NCBI RefSeq assembly: GCF_003568845.1
Contig: NZ_CP030126.1
Location: forward strand, 1,453,001 to 1,517,000
Source of the DNA: Indioceanicola profundi
Lineage (GTDB): Bacteria > Pseudomonadota > Alphaproteobacteria > Azospirillales > Azospirillaceae
Length of the DNA stretch: 64,000 bases
Reading direction: 5' to 3'
Position numbers and translations under genes: made by a program. A model generated the notes under the pieces. It saw nothing but the letters and a program-made list of their open reading frames with translations. It searched no databases and was not told the origin of the DNA. This document shows, in pieces, positions 9,648-19,810 of the stretch (the stretch's first letter is position 1; each line of letters starts with the position of its first letter).

Positions 9648-10136
9648 TTAGCGGTACGGGGCGTCCGCTGCAATGTTGGAGGCGATCTGCGCCTCCCAGC
9701 GGTCGCCGTTCGCCAGGAGCTTCTCCTTGTTATAGAAAAGCTCCTCGCGGGTTTCGGTGGCGAACTCGAAGTTCGGACCTTCGACGATGGCGTCCACCGG
9801 GCAGGCCTCCTGGCAGAGACCGCAGTAGATGCACTTCGTCATGTCGATGTCGTAGCGGGTGGTTCGCCGCGAGCCGTCCTCGCGCGGTTCCGCTTCGATG
9901 GTGATGGCCAGCGCCGGGCAGACCGCTTCGCACAGCTTGCAGGCGATGCAGCGCTCTTCCCCGTTGGGGTAGCGTCGCAGCACGTGCTCCCCGCGGAAGC
10001 GCGGGCTGATCGGTCCCTTCTCGAAGGGATAGTTCAGCGTGACCTTGGGCCTGAAGAAGTAGCGCAGCGTCAGGGACAGACCCTGGACCAGCTCCCACAG
10101 GAACAGGCCGCGCGCGGTGCGATCGAGCAGGGCCAT
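9648..10136 (-). CDS. nuoI: NADH-quinone oxidoreductase subunit I
   Basis: A protein of 162 residues with two ferredoxin-type 4Fe-4S motifs. The first is [12 protein letters not shown] (Cys 63, 66, 69, 73) and the second is [12 protein letters not shown] (Cys 102, 105, 108, 112). These hold clusters N6a and N6b, which carry electrons from NuoG to NuoB in the connecting arm of complex I. The ATG at 10136 ([10 protein letters not shown]) fits the family start. The upstream extension is intergenic sequence. It is flanked on both sides by gaps of about 100-120 bp with hairpins. Confidence 0.97.
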   Translation of the reverse strand: MALLDRTARGLFLWELVQGLSLTLRYFFRPKVTLNYPFEKGPISPRFRGEHVLRRYPNGEERCIACKLCEAVCPALAITIEAEPREDGSRRTTRYDIDMTKCIYCGLCQEACPVDAIVEGPNFEFATETREELFYNKEKLLANGDRWEAQIASNIAADAPYR

Positions 10137-10182
10137 GCTATTGCCTCCATTTCTCGCGCGGGACCCTGGGCCCCTGCGCGTT

Positions 10183-10217
10183 CCGGCCGGTGGCGCGCCC
10201 TCCGCGCCACCGGCCGG
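10183..10217 (-). other. Long perfect hairpin between nuoH and nuoI
   Basis: A perfect 15-bp inverted repeat, with arms 10183-10197 and 10203-10217 and a 5-base loop, lies in the 102-bp gap between nuoH and nuoI. The arms are almost entirely G and C (CCGGCCGGTGGCGCG). In the transcribed (minus) direction a run of six T comes before the hairpin, not after it. It therefore does not have terminator geometry. It may stabilise or delimit an mRNA segment, or be a palindromic repeat element. Confidence 0.65.
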
Positions 10218-10238
10218 CATCCGAAAAAACAGTCGTTC

Positions 10239-11240
10239 TTACGTCGGCAGCCAGTCGAAGGCCACCAGCACGCCCGCCGTCAGAACCACCCAGAGCAGGG
10301 AGAACGGCAGGAACACCTTCCAGCCCAGACGCATGAGCTGGTCGTACCGGTAGCGCGGCAGCGTGGCGCGCACCCATACGAACACGAACAGGCAGAACAC
10401 GATCTTCAGGATGAACCACAGCGGCCCAGGGATGAACGACAAGAAGTCGAACGGGGGCAGCCATCCGCCAAGGAACAGAACGGTCGTGATCGCGCTGATC
10501 ACGATCATGTTGATGTACTCGCCCAGGAAGAACAGGGCGAAGGCCATCGACGAGTATTCCGTGTGGAAGCCGCCGACCAGTTCCGACTCGCCTTCCGGCA
10601 GGTCGAAGGGCGCGCGGTTCGTCTCGGCCAGGGCCGAGATGAAGAAGATGATGAACATCGGGAAGAGCGGGATGAAGAACCAGAGGTCCTCCTGCGCCAT
10701 CACGATGGCCGAGAGATTGAGCGAACCGACGCAGAGCAGCACGGTGATGATGACGAGGCCGATGGAGACCTCGTAGCTCACCATCTGCGCGGCCGAGCGC
10801 AGCGCGCCCAGGAAGGCGTATTTGGAGTTGGACGCCCAGCCCGCCATGATGACGCCGTAGACGCCCATGGAGCTGATGGCGAACAGGTAGAGGATGCCGA
10901 CATTGATGTCGGCCAGCACCAGCCCGGCCCCGAACGGGATCACCGCCCAGGCCACCAGAGCCAGCAGGAAGGTCAGCATCGGCGCGCCCAGGAAGACGAT
11001 CCGGTTGGCGCCGGCCGGGACGATGGTTTCCTTCTGGAGCAGCTTGATGCCGTCCGCGAAGGGCTGCAGCAGACCGAAGGGGCCGACGAGCTGCGGACCC
11101 TGGCGGAGCTGCATGGCGCCCATGACCTTGCGCTCGAACCAGGTCAGCATCGCCATGCCGACAATCACCGGAACGACGATCGCGACGATCGACACGATGA
11201 TTCGGATGACCAGGGGGATGTCGTTCCAGAGCTCAACCAT
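10239..11240 (-). CDS. nuoH: NADH-quinone oxidoreductase subunit H
   Basis: A protein of 333 residues with eight predicted membrane helices. It is the subunit that builds the quinone chamber at the base of the peripheral arm. The family signatures [14 protein letters not shown] (near residue 36) and [26 protein letters not shown] (near residue 205) are both present. The start is the ATG at 11240, 6 bp after the nuoG stop. Confidence 0.97.
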   Translation of the reverse strand: MVELWNDIPLVIRIIVSIVAIVVPVIVGMAMLTWFERKVMGAMQLRQGPQLVGPFGLLQPFADGIKLLQKETIVPAGANRIVFLGAPMLTFLLALVAWAVIPFGAGLVLADINVGILYLFAISSMGVYGVIMAGWASNSKYAFLGALRSAAQMVSYEVSIGLVIITVLLCVGSLNLSAIVMAQEDLWFFIPLFPMFIIFFISALAETNRAPFDLPEGESELVGGFHTEYSSMAFALFFLGEYINMIVISAITTVLFLGGWLPPFDFLSFIPGPLWFILKIVFCLFVFVWVRATLPRYRYDQLMRLGWKVFLPFSLLWVVLTAGVLVAFDWLPT

Positions 11241-11246
11241 CGTCGC

Positions 11247-13313
11247 TTACTCCGCCGCGATGGCCGGCGCGGCCGGCTTCACGAACGCCTCGGTGCACTT
11301 CGCCATCGTCGGGGAGACGCGGCTGATCGGGTCGGTCATGTAATAGTTTTCGATCGCCGGCGCAAACGCTGCGGGCTCAACGTTCACCGTCGCGGAAAGC
11401 GGGGTCCAGCCGGCCTGCACCACGCTGTCCACGGCCGCAAAGACCGGGCTGATCTTCGCCAGCCGCTGGCGGAGCTGGGACAGCGTGTCGTAGGGCAGCA
11501 CATGCCCCAGTTCGGCCGACAGGGCGCGGACGATCTTCCAATCCTCGCGCGCCTCGCCCAACGGGAACGTCGCGAGTCGCGCGTGCTGAGCGCGGCCCTC
11601 GGTGTTCACGTAGGTGGCATTCTTCTCGGTATAGGCCGCGCCCGGCAGGATCACGTCGGCGCGGTGCGCGCCGCGGTCGCCATGGTGGCCCTGGTAGATC
11701 ACGAACGCGTTGCCCAGCTTCTCGGCCGGGATCTCGTCGGCGGCAAGCAGGTAGACCACCTCGATCTCACCGGACCGGCAGCCGGCCAGGATGCCTTCCA
11801 GGTCGAGCCCGCCCTGCCCCGGCACGAAGCCGACTTCCAGCGCGCCGACGCGACCGGCGGCGGTGTGCAGCAGATTGAAGCCGTTCCAGTCCTCGCGGAC
11901 CACGTTGCAGCTCTCGGCCAGCTTCGCCACGGCGGCCTGGACCGCCATGCCGTCCGGCCGCTTCAGCGCGCCCATGCCGAGGATGATGACCGGGTTCTTC
12001 GCCGCCTTCAGCTCATCGCAGAAGGCGTGCGTTCCGGCCGCCAGTTCCGCCAGCACCGAACCGGTTGCGCCGAGCTGGGTGACCGGGTAGGTGAGGTCGA
12101 AGGCCGGGCCGACATTGGCCACGGTCTTGATCTTGCCGGCCAGATAGGCCTTGCGGATGCGGGCATTGACAAGCGGCGCTTCCCAGCGGGGATTGCTGCC
12201 GATCAGCAGCACCAGATCGGCCTGGTCCAGCCCGGCGATGGTGGTGTTGAAGATGTAGCCGCTGCGGTTGGTCACGTCGAACCTGGCGCCGTCCTGCCGG
12301 CATTCCAGGTTCGCGCTGCCCAGAGCGGTCATCAGCTCCTTCAACGCCAGGGTCGACTCGACGTCGACCGTGTCGCCTGCCAGCGCCGCGATCCGGTTGC
12401 CGGAAACTCCGGCCAGCCGCGCCTTGATGGTCGCGAAGGCATCGCCCCAGCTCACCGGCTTCAGCTTACCGTCCTCGCCCCGTACATAGGGGCGGTCCAG
12501 CCGCTGGCGCTTGAGGCCGTCGTGGGAATAGCGGGTCTTGTCGGCGATCCATTCCTCGTTCACCGCCTCGTTCAGGCGGGGAAGGACGCGCATCACCTCG
12601 GGGCCGCGGGTGTCGACGCGGATGTTGGAGCCGACCGCGTCCATGACGTCGATGGTTTCGGTCTTCCGCAGCTCCCAAGGGCGGGCGGTGAAGGCGTAGG
12701 GCTTGCTGGTCAGCGCGCCAACCGGGCAGACATCGACCAGATTGCCCGACATCTCCGAATCGATGCCCTGCTCAAGGTAGCTGGTGATCTCCATGTGCTC
12801 GCCGCGATAAACGGCCCCCAGCGCATTCACGCCGGCGATCTCATCCATGAAGCGGATGCAGCGGGTGCAATGGATGCAGCGGGTCATGATCGTTTTGATC
12901 AGGGGACCCATGTTCTTGTCCCGCACGGCCCGCTTGTTCTCGGAGAAGCGGCCGCGGTCGAAGCCATAGGCGACGGCCTGGTCCTGCAGATCGCACTCGC
13001 CGCCCTGGTCGCAGATCGGGCAGTCCAGCGGGTGGTTGATCAGCAGGAACTCCATCACGCCCTTGCGGGCCTTGTGGACCAGCTCCGTGTCGGTCTTCAC
13101 CACCATGCCCTCGCCGCACGGCATGGCGCAGCTCGCCACCGGCTTCGGGCTGCGCTCCACCTCGACGAGGCACATGCGGCAGTTGGCGGGAACGGACAGG
13201 CGCTCATGGTAGCAGAAGCGCGGAACCTCGATGCCGAGCTGCTCGCAGGCCTGCAGCACGGAAGTGCCGGGCGCAACTTCGATCTCGGTACCGTTGATGG
13301 TCAACTTTGGCAT
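11247..13313 (-). CDS. nuoG: NADH-quinone oxidoreductase subunit G
   Basis: The large iron-sulfur subunit, 688 residues. The N-terminal part has the 2Fe-2S motif (CYHERLSVPANCRMC, then a Cys in SCAMPCGEG). Next come the His/Cys ligands of cluster N5 (HPLDCPICDQGGECDLQDQ), and then HCTRCIRF and VCPVGALTSK for N4. The rest is the molybdopterin-oxidoreductase-like domain that has lost its cofactor in complex I. The length fits the mitochondrial-type 75-kDa subunit rather than the longer E. coli NuoG. It starts 16 bp after nuoF. Confidence 0.97.
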   Translation of the reverse strand: MPKLTINGTEIEVAPGTSVLQACEQLGIEVPRFCYHERLSVPANCRMCLVEVERSPKPVASCAMPCGEGMVVKTDTELVHKARKGVMEFLLINHPLDCPICDQGGECDLQDQAVAYGFDRGRFSENKRAVRDKNMGPLIKTIMTRCIHCTRCIRFMDEIAGVNALGAVYRGEHMEITSYLEQGIDSEMSGNLVDVCPVGALTSKPYAFTARPWELRKTETIDVMDAVGSNIRVDTRGPEVMRVLPRLNEAVNEEWIADKTRYSHDGLKRQRLDRPYVRGEDGKLKPVSWGDAFATIKARLAGVSGNRIAALAGDTVDVESTLALKELMTALGSANLECRQDGARFDVTNRSGYIFNTTIAGLDQADLVLLIGSNPRWEAPLVNARIRKAYLAGKIKTVANVGPAFDLTYPVTQLGATGSVLAELAAGTHAFCDELKAAKNPVIILGMGALKRPDGMAVQAAVAKLAESCNVVREDWNGFNLLHTAAGRVGALEVGFVPGQGGLDLEGILAGCRSGEIEVVYLLAADEIPAEKLGNAFVIYQGHHGDRGAHRADVILPGAAYTEKNATYVNTEGRAQHARLATFPLGEAREDWKIVRALSAELGHVLPYDTLSQLRQRLAKISPVFAAVDSVVQAGWTPLSATVNVEPAAFAPAIENYYMTDPISRVSPTMAKCTEAFVKPAAPAIAAE

Positions 13314-13329
13314 TTCGGTCCTCCCGCCC

Positions 13330-14634
13330 TTACTCGGCGGCCATCGGCACGCCGCCGCGGTCGGCGCGGCTGCGGTAATCCATGATTCGGCGCTCCATCT
13401 CCGGCCGGAAATGGCGGATCAGACCCTGGATCGGCCAAGCGGCCGCGTCGCCCAGGGCGCAGATCGTGTGGCCTTCGATCTCCTTGGTGACGTCCAGCAG
13501 CATGTCGATCTCCTCGACGCGCGCCTGGCCCTTCACCATCCGCTGCATGACCCTGTACATCCAGCCGGTGCCCTCACGGCACGGGGTGCACTGGCCGCAG
13601 CTCTCATGCATGTAGAACTTCGACAGCCGGGCGATGGCCTTCACGATGTCCGTGGAGCGGTCCATCACGATGACGGCCGCGGTGCCGAGACCAGACCGCA
13701 CCTCGCGCAGCGAGTCGAAGTCCATCAGCACCGTGTCGCAGGTCTCCTTCGGCAGCACCGGCACGGAGGAGCCGCCGGGGATCACCGCCAGGAGGTTGTC
13801 CCAGCCGCCGCGCACACCGCCGCAATGCTTGTCGATGAGCTCGCGCAGCGGGATGCCCATCTCCTCTTCCACGGTGCAGGGCTGGTTGACATGGCCCGAC
13901 ACGCTGAACAGCTTGGTGCCGCTGTTCTTGGGCCGGCCCAGATTGGCGAACCAGGAGGCGCCGCGGCGCAGGATGGTCGGGACCACCGCGATGGATTCGA
14001 CATTGTTCACGGTGGTCGGACGGCTGTAGAGGCCGGCCATGGCCGGGAATGGCGGCTTGTTGCGCGGCTGGCCCTTCTTGCCTTCAAGGCTTTCGATCAG
14101 CGCCGTTTCCTCACCGCAGATATAGGCGCCGGCGCCGCGGTGCAGGTAGATGTCGTAATCGTAGCCGGAGCCGCAGGCGTTCTTGCCGATCAGGCCGGCC
14201 TCATAGGCCTCGTCGATGGCGCGCTGAACATTGGCGCCCTCGTCGTAGAACTCGCCGCGGATGTAGATGTAGCAGGCCGTGGCGCCGATGGCGAAGCCGG
14301 CGATCAGGCAGCCCTCGATCAGCTTGTGCGGATCGTGGCGCATGATTTCCCGGTCCTTGCAGGTCCCGGGCTCGCCCTCGTCGGCGTTGATGACCAGATA
14401 GACCGGACCGCCATCCGTCTTCTTCGGCATGAAGGACCACTTCATGCCGGTGGAGAAGCCGGCGCCGCCGCGGCCGCGCAGGCCGGATTCCTTCACCAGC
14501 TCGATGATCTTGTCGCGGCCGAGGTCCAGCAGCTCCTTGGTGCCGTCCCAGTCGCCGCGCACGCGGGCGCCATCCAGGAACGGGCTTTCGAAGCCGTAGA
14601 GATTGGTGAAGATGCGGTCTTCATCGCGCAGCAT
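13330..14634 (-). CDS. nuoF: NADH-quinone oxidoreductase subunit F
   Basis: A protein of 434 residues that carries the NADH- and FMN-binding site and cluster N3 of complex I. The glycine-rich [15 protein letters not shown] (near residue 54) and [16 protein letters not shown] are the FMN/NADH segments. [12 protein letters not shown], with a later Cys near ICALGD, holds the 4Fe-4S cluster. The start is the ATG at 14634, 21 bp after nuoE. Confidence 0.97.
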   Translation of the reverse strand: MLRDEDRIFTNLYGFESPFLDGARVRGDWDGTKELLDLGRDKIIELVKESGLRGRGGAGFSTGMKWSFMPKKTDGGPVYLVINADEGEPGTCKDREIMRHDPHKLIEGCLIAGFAIGATACYIYIRGEFYDEGANVQRAIDEAYEAGLIGKNACGSGYDYDIYLHRGAGAYICGEETALIESLEGKKGQPRNKPPFPAMAGLYSRPTTVNNVESIAVVPTILRRGASWFANLGRPKNSGTKLFSVSGHVNQPCTVEEEMGIPLRELIDKHCGGVRGGWDNLLAVIPGGSSVPVLPKETCDTVLMDFDSLREVRSGLGTAAVIVMDRSTDIVKAIARLSKFYMHESCGQCTPCREGTGWMYRVMQRMVKGQARVEEIDMLLDVTKEIEGHTICALGDAAAWPIQGLIRHFRPEMERRIMDYRSRADRGGVPMAAE

Positions 14635-14655
14635 GGCGCTACTCCCTTCCCTCGC

Positions 14656-15294
14656 TCAGGCCTGACCGGCCGGCTTGACGCCGACGCGCCTGGCCTGCTC
14701 GATCAGCGTCGTGGGTCCGCCCGCCGGGCAGGACCGGATGCGGCCGTTCTGGGGACCATCCGGCGGGGTCTCGCCGCGGGCCAGCGCGTCCAGGACCTTC
14801 TCCATCGTCTCCGGCGTGAGGTCCTCGTAATAATCGTCGTTGATCTGCACCATCGGCGCGTTCACGCAGGCCCCCAGGCACTCCACCTCGATCACGGTGA
14901 ACTGCCCGTCCGGCGTGGTCTCGCCCAGGCGGACGCCCAGCTTCTTCTCGCAGGCATGCACGATGTCGTCCGACCCGCGCAGCCAGCAGGGCGTCGTCGT
15001 GCAGACCTGCACGAAGTGCTTACCCACCGGCTTCAGGTTGTACATCGTGTAGAAGGTCGCGACCTCATGCGCGCGGATGCGCGGCATGCCCAGCATGTCG
15101 GCCACATAGTCGATGGCGACGGTGGACAGCCACTTGCCGTTCTGCCGCTGCGCCAGATCGAGCAGCGGCATCACCGCGCTCTGCTGGCGTCCCGGCGGAT
15201 ACTTGGCGATGATGCGGTTGGCCAGTTCCAGGTTCTCGGGCGTGAACTCGAAAGACCCCGGCTCGTGCTGGGAAGCGCCGTTGGTCGCACTCAT
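14656..15294 (-). CDS. nuoE: NADH-quinone oxidoreductase subunit E
   Basis: A thioredoxin-fold 2Fe-2S protein of 212 residues. The ligands are Cys 98 and 103 in CTTTPC and Cys 139 and 143 in CLGAC, which hold cluster N1a. The ATG at 15294 overlaps the nuoD stop by four bases (ATGA), so translation is probably coupled. A C-terminal extension after residue 175 is Pro/Gly-rich and typical of alphaproteobacterial NuoE. Confidence 0.96.
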   Translation of the reverse strand: MSATNGASQHEPGSFEFTPENLELANRIIAKYPPGRQQSAVMPLLDLAQRQNGKWLSTVAIDYVADMLGMPRIRAHEVATFYTMYNLKPVGKHFVQVCTTTPCWLRGSDDIVHACEKKLGVRLGETTPDGQFTVIEVECLGACVNAPMVQINDDYYEDLTPETMEKVLDALARGETPPDGPQNGRIRSCPAGGPTTLIEQARRVGVKPAGQA

Positions 15295-16511
15295 CGATCG
15301 ATCTCTCCGAACACGATGTCCATGGAACCGATGATCGCCACGCTGTCGGCGAGCATGTGCCCCTTGGACATGAACTCCATGGCCTGCAGGTGCGAGAAGC
15401 CGGTGGGCCGGATCTTGCACCGGTACGGGCGGTTGGTGCCGTCGGCGACCAGGAACACGCCGAGTTCGCCCTTCGGCGTCTCGGTAGCCGTGTAGGTCTC
15501 GCCGGCGGGCACGTGGTAGCCCTCGGTGTAGAGCTTGAAGTGGTGGATCAGCGACTCCATGGAGCGCTTCATCTCGCCGCGCGGCGGCGGCGCCACCTTG
15601 CGGTCGTTCACGATCACCGGACCCGGCGTGACGGCCAGCTTCTCCAGCGCCTGGCGCATGATGCGGTTGGACTGGCGCATCTCCTCCATGCGGACGAGAT
15701 ATCGGGCCCAGCAGTCGCCGGTCAGGCCGACGGGAATGTCGAAGTCGAACTCTTCATAGCGGTCGTAGGGCTGCGACTTGCGCAGGTCCCAGGCCACGTT
15801 GGAGCCGCGCAGCATCGGACCGGAGAAGCCCCAGGCCAGCGCATCGTCCGAGCTGACCACGCCGATATCGACGGTGCGCTGCTTGAACACGCGGTTGCCG
15901 GTCAGCAGGTTGTCCAGATCGTCGATGAAGGCCGGAAAACGCTCGGTATATTCCCAAATGTCGTCGGCCAGACCGGCCGGCAGATCCTGGTGCACGCCGC
16001 CAGCGCGGAAATAGTTGGCGTGGAGCCGGGCGCCGGACACGCGCTCATAGAACTCCATCAGCTTTTCACGCTCCTCGAAACCCCAGAGCGACGGCGTGAT
16101 GGCGCCGACGTCGAGGGCAAAAGTCGTGATGTTCAGCAGATGGTTCAGGATGCGGGTGAGCTCGGCATAGAGCACGCGGATGTACTGACCGCGCGGCGGC
16201 GCCTCGATCCCGAGCAGCTTCTCCACGGCCAGCACGAAGGTGTGCTCCTGGCTCATGGGGGAGACGTAATCCAGCCGGTCGAAATAGGGCAGCGCCTGGA
16301 TATAGGTCTTGTACTCGATCAGCTTCTCGGTGCCGCGGTGCAGCAGGCCGATATGCGGATCAGCGCGCTCCACGATCTCGCCGTCCATCTCCAGGACCAG
16401 GCGCAGCACGCCGTGGGCAGCCGGGTGCTGCGGTCCGAAATTGACGGTGAAGGGTTTGATCTGCGTTTCGTCGGACTTGGCGCCGACGGCCGGCGGGGCG
16501 ATCTGGGACAT
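15291..16511 (-). CDS. nuoD: NADH-quinone oxidoreductase subunit D
   Basis: A protein of 406 residues, the 49-kDa subunit related to NiFe-hydrogenase large subunits, which forms the quinone-binding pocket with NuoB and NuoH. Family segments are [21 protein letters not shown] near the N-terminus and [12 protein letters not shown]. The C-terminus is close to the consensus ([12 protein letters not shown]). It is a stand-alone D subunit, unlike the fused NuoCD of E. coli. It starts 12 bp after nuoC. Confidence 0.97.
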   Translation of the reverse strand: MSQIAPPAVGAKSDETQIKPFTVNFGPQHPAAHGVLRLVLEMDGEIVERADPHIGLLHRGTEKLIEYKTYIQALPYFDRLDYVSPMSQEHTFVLAVEKLLGIEAPPRGQYIRVLYAELTRILNHLLNITTFALDVGAITPSLWGFEEREKLMEFYERVSGARLHANYFRAGGVHQDLPAGLADDIWEYTERFPAFIDDLDNLLTGNRVFKQRTVDIGVVSSDDALAWGFSGPMLRGSNVAWDLRKSQPYDRYEEFDFDIPVGLTGDCWARYLVRMEEMRQSNRIMRQALEKLAVTPGPVIVNDRKVAPPPRGEMKRSMESLIHHFKLYTEGYHVPAGETYTATETPKGELGVFLVADGTNRPYRCKIRPTGFSHLQAMEFMSKGHMLADSVAIIGSMDIVFGEIDR

Positions 16512-16523
16512 GGTGCCGCCTCC

Positions 16524-17234
16524 TCAGCTCTTCACGTTCGTGGCGCCGGCATCGCCGCCGTGGGCGACAGCCTTGGCGGCCGGATTGTTCGCCATCTCCT
16601 GCTGGGTCGGGTTCACCGCGCCCAGCGGAATGACGGCCTTCTCGTCGCCCGGCAACTGGACGTCGGTCATGCCCTCCCAGGGGGAGAGGAAGTCGAAGCT
16701 GCGGAAATCCTGCGTCAGCCGCACCGGCTCGTAGACGACGCGCTTCTGCTCGTCGTCGTAGCGGATCTCCACATAGCCGGTCAGCGGGAAGTCCTTCCGA
16801 AGCGGATGCCCCTCGAAGCCGTAGTCGGTCAGGATACGGCGCAGGTCCGGATTGTCGCTGAAGAAGATGCCGAACAGGTCCCAGGCTTCCCGCTCGAACC
16901 AGCCGGCGACCGGGAACAGCCCGACGACGGAGGGAACCGCCGAATCCTCATCCGTGTTGACCTTCACCCGGATGCGGTTGTTGTGCTTCACGGACAGCAG
17001 GTTGTAGACCACCTCGAACCGCTCCGGGCGGTCGGGATAGTCCACGCCGCAGATGTCCATGAGCTGCTGGAACCGGCAGGTGGAATCGTCACGCAGGAAC
17101 TGGAGAACCCGGAGGATCGCGTGCCGCTCGACGGTCACGCACAGCTCACCGAGCTTCACCTCCACGCTGATCACGTCGTTGCCGATGGCCGACTGGACGT
17201 GATCGCCGAGTTCCTGAAGGGCTTGGTCACTCAT
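16524..17234 (-). CDS. nuoC: NADH-quinone oxidoreductase subunit C
   Basis: A protein of 236 residues, the 30-kDa subunit of the complex I peripheral arm. The signature [22 protein letters not shown] and the [37 protein letters not shown] block are both clear. The ATG at 17234 (MSDQALQE) was chosen. A longer open frame upstream runs into nuoB. The C-terminal 50 residues are Ala-rich and specific to this lineage. It starts 50 bp after nuoB. Confidence 0.96.
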   Translation of the reverse strand: MSDQALQELGDHVQSAIGNDVISVEVKLGELCVTVERHAILRVLQFLRDDSTCRFQQLMDICGVDYPDRPERFEVVYNLLSVKHNNRIRVKVNTDEDSAVPSVVGLFPVAGWFEREAWDLFGIFFSDNPDLRRILTDYGFEGHPLRKDFPLTGYVEIRYDDEQKRVVYEPVRLTQDFRSFDFLSPWEGMTDVQLPGDEKAVIPLGAVNPTQQEMANNPAAKAVAHGGDAGATNVKS

Positions 17235-17284
17235 GATGGCGGCGTCTTCTTCTGCGCGGGGCCCGTCGGCCCCGCCGGACAGGC

Positions 17285-17857
17285 TTAGGTGCGGATCAGG
17301 CGGTTGCCCGACTTGATCTTCTTCTGGAGCTGCAGGATGCCGTAGACCAGCGCCTCCGCGGTCGGCGGGCAGCCTGGAACATAGATGTCCACCGGCACGA
17401 CGCGGTCGCAACCGCGCACCACCGAGTAGCTGTAGTGGTAGTAGCCGCCGCCATTGGCGCAGGAGCCCATGGAGATGACCCAGCGCGGCTCCGCCATCTG
17501 GTCATAGACCTTGCGGAGGGCCGGGGCCATCTTGTTGCAGAGCGTGCCGGCGACGATCATCACGTCGGACTGGCGCGGGCTGGGACGCGGGATCACGCCG
17601 AAGCGGTCCAGGTCGTAGCGCGCCATGTAGGCGTGGATCATCTCGACCGCGCAGCAGGCCAGGCCGAAGGTCATCGGCCACAGCGAGCCGGTACGGGCCC
17701 AATCCAGCAGCGCATCGTACTTGGCGACGATGAACCCCTTGTCCTGGATCTCCGTGGTGACGGCCTTCATGTAGGCGTCCTGCGCCGGGCCCGGCGGCAG
17801 GGGCGAGGATGCGCCCTGCGGCAGGCTCGAAGTGACGGGGGTGATGAGATTGCTCAT
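17285..17857 (-). CDS. nuoB: NADH-quinone oxidoreductase subunit B
   Basis: A protein of 190 residues that holds cluster N2, the last cluster before quinone. The ligands are visible as tandem Cys 68-69 (GLACCAVE), Cys 133 ([11 protein letters not shown]) and Cys 163 ([11 protein letters not shown]). The ATG at 17857 is preferred over a TTG nine codons upstream. The N-terminal 30 residues are Pro/Ser-rich and variable. It lies 49 bp after nuoA. Confidence 0.97.
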   Translation of the reverse strand: MSNLITPVTSSLPQGASSPLPPGPAQDAYMKAVTTEIQDKGFIVAKYDALLDWARTGSLWPMTFGLACCAVEMIHAYMARYDLDRFGVIPRPSPRQSDVMIVAGTLCNKMAPALRKVYDQMAEPRWVISMGSCANGGGYYHYSYSVVRGCDRVVPVDIYVPGCPPTAEALVYGILQLQKKIKSGNRLIRT

Positions 17858-17906
17858 GACTGGCTGCTCACGGCCTGAGTGCAAAGATCGCGGGTCCGGC
17901 AGGGGA

Positions 17907-18287
17907 TCACTCCCACTCCAGCGCGCCCTTCTTCCATTCGTAGATGAAGCCGACGGTCAGGATGCCGAGGAAGACCATCATCGACCAGAAGCCGAACATC
18001 CCGATGTCGCCCAGAGATATGGCCCACGGGAACAGAAAGGCAACCTCAAGGTCGAAGATGATGAAGAGGATAGCGACCAGATAGAAGCGGACGTCGAACT
18101 TGCTGCGGGCATCGGCAAACGGCTCGAATCCGCACTCATAGGCCGACAGCTTCTCACTGTCCGGGTTCTGCTTCGCCACGACCAGGGACATGACCACCAT
18201 CAGCAGGGCGATCACGGTCGCGATTCCGAGGAAGATGATGATCGGCAGGTACTCGACCAACATCGGGTTCAGAAGCGGGTTCGGCAT
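17907..18287 (-). CDS. nuoA: NADH-quinone oxidoreductase subunit A
   Basis: A protein of 126 residues with three membrane helices and the conserved loop [43 protein letters not shown]. Its Cys marks the active/deactive transition loop of complex I. The ATG at 18287 ([10 protein letters not shown]) was chosen. It is the first gene of the 14-gene nuo operon and so sets the promoter region at 18288-18420. Confidence 0.96.
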   Translation of the reverse strand: MPNPLLNPMLVEYLPIIIFLGIATVIALLMVVMSLVVAKQNPDSEKLSAYECGFEPFADARSKFDVRFYLVAILFIIFDLEVAFLFPWAISLGDIGMFGFWSMMVFLGILTVGFIYEWKKGALEWE

Positions 18288-18390
18288 GGTCAAAACCTTG
18301 CGGCCGGCTGTGGCGTGAGAGCGGCCATCGGCTGCGCGCACACCCAAGCCAGCGGTTCATGAACGGAGAACCCCTTCCGGGGCCCGGGGG

Positions 18391-18419
18391 AATATAGGCG
18401 TCCGCCACCCTCAAGGAAA
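18391..18419 (-). promoter_or_regulatory. Candidate sigma-70 promoter of the nuo operon
   Basis: On the minus strand a -10 box TATATT (18391-18396) lies 17 bp after a weak -35 TTTCCT (18414-18419). Transcription would start about 100 bp before the nuoA ATG. The rest of 18288-18663 (376 bp between nuoA and tRNA-Asp) shows no convincing gene. Confidence 0.35.
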
Positions 18420-18663
18420 GCAAATTACGCCCTTATCGTGGCACTGCGGCATGCCCCCGCGAGCCTCGCGGAATCAGAGGGTTGGACGCGAAATGCCTCA
18501 ACCCTGGCGGCGCAGCAGGGGGAGCGGCGATGCATGGCCGCCCGGCGCGGGAGCCTTCCGGGAGGTTGCCGGCGGGCCGCTTCGCTGGCGCAAAAAGCAC
18601 ATCGCCCGCTACGGCGGACTGCCGGCGGGCATCGATCTGATGGATCGCATTGGATTTGAAAGG

Positions 18664-18740
<77 letters not shown>

Positions 18741-18769
18741 GCAGAATACCTTCTACCCCGGTTCGGAAG

Positions 18770-18846
<77 letters not shown>

Positions 18847-18930
18847 ATTGCTTCCGACAACGGCTCGGACCGGCCTTTCGAACCGTCCGCGGTGCGCTGC
18901 ACCGCCCCTTACCGCCGTGGGGTGGGGCGC

Positions 18931-18959
18931 TGTATAGGGGCCTTAGCCGGGCTTGTCAA
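18931..18959 (-). promoter_or_regulatory. Strong sigma-70 promoter of the tRNA-Asp pair
   Basis: On the minus strand a perfect -35 TTGACA (18954-18959) is followed after exactly 17 bp by the -10 TATACA (18931-18936). A GC-rich discriminator follows, as in stringently controlled stable-RNA promoters. The start would be about 78 bp before the first tRNA-Asp. Apart from this promoter, the 304-bp stretch 18847-19150 holds nothing I can identify. Confidence 0.75.
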
Positions 18960-19150
18960 ACAGGAAAATGATTTATTTCCGGACCACGTTGCAGATAGGC
19001 CGGCCGGGCAACAGGCGGCCCCTCCTCCACAGCTTTCCGGACGGCATTATGCCGGACATGCATCCAGCGGAGCCGGCGGCAGGCGCAGGACGCGAATGGG
19101 CGGATTCTCACCGGTTATGGCAAGAATGGCTGAATGTAACTGGAGGATGA

Positions 19151-19225
19151 TGGTGGGCGGTGAGGGATTCGAACCCCCGACCCGCGGTGTGTAAAACCGA
19201 AGCTCTACCCCTGAGCTAACCGCCC
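19151..19225 (-). tRNA. tRNA-Val (anticodon TAC)
   Basis: A 75-base tRNA with acceptor stem GGGCGGT/ACCGCCC, anticodon loop TTTACAC with anticodon TAC, T-loop TTCGAAT and encoded CCA at 19151-19153. The first base pair of the anticodon stem (positions 27-43) is a T/C mismatch. The other four pairs are intact. It lies just after the HU terminator, so it should have its own promoter. Confidence 0.93.
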
Positions 19226-19259
19226 GACCCGCTCCCGTCCGGCGATGCCGCGGGGCGAT

Positions 19260-19292
19260 AAAAAAGACGGGTACGCCAGCAGGCGACCCGTC
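19260..19292 (-). terminator. Intrinsic terminator of the HU gene
   Basis: In the minus direction the arms GACGGGT and ACCCGTC (19286-19292 and 19266-19272) enclose a second 4-bp stem CGCC/GGCG, with a one-base bulge. A run of six T follows (19260-19265). The geometry is a classic rho-independent terminator about 105 bp after the HU stop. Confidence 0.85.
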
Positions 19293-19396
19293 CGCAAGAC
19301 AGAAATTCATCCGGCCGCATTTCCGGTGTATCCGGGGCCGTCGGCAGGGTCTGCCCAAAGGTGCGATGCACCCACAGCAAACCCTGCCCTTCCGAT

Positions 19397-19669
19397 TCAG
19401 ACCAGCGCGTCCTTCAGGCCCTTGCCGGCCTTGAACTTCGGCTGCTTGGAGGCCGGGATGGAGATCTTCTCGCCGGTGCGGGGATTGCGCCCCTCGGAAG
19501 CGGCGCGCTCCGCAACGGCGAAGGTCCCGAAACCGACCAGACGAACTTCGTCACCCTTCTTCAGGGCGCCGGCGATGGCATCGAACACAGCGTCGACGGC
19601 CTTGCCGGCATCGCCCTTGGTCAGGCCGGCAGTTTCGGCAACCGAGGCAACGAGATCATTCTTGTTCAC
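19397..19669 (-). CDS. hup: DNA-binding protein HU
   Basis: A protein of 90 residues with the complete HU/IHF fold. It begins [12 protein letters not shown], has [13 protein letters not shown] and the DNA-clamp arm [27 protein letters not shown], and ends at residue 90. HU compacts and bends DNA as a dimer. It follows lon by 141 bp on the same strand, the usual lon-hup order, and ends at its own terminator. HU rather than IHF is favoured by the arm sequence and the N-terminus. Confidence 0.96.
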   Translation of the reverse strand: MNKNDLVASVAETAGLTKGDAGKAVDAVFDAIAGALKKGDEVRLVGFGTFAVAERAASEGRNPRTGEKISIPASKQPKFKAGKGLKDALV

Positions 19670-19810
19670 TTAAGGCCCCCCTCTAAAGCCAGGTAGAAAA
19701 GGATCAGGCGGCGTCCATGGACGTAGCGCGCTGTGAAACCGGGTTCCGCCGCACTCCCTAGCCGAAGGGGTTACGACGGAACCTCAATTCACACGATTTT
19801 GCGCGTCACA

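Noticed and set aside
9624-13385. 1253-codon open frame antisense to nuoI, nuoH and nuoG
   Set aside because: It is a GC-driven artefact. The sense strand has three conserved complex I genes with all their cluster ligands.
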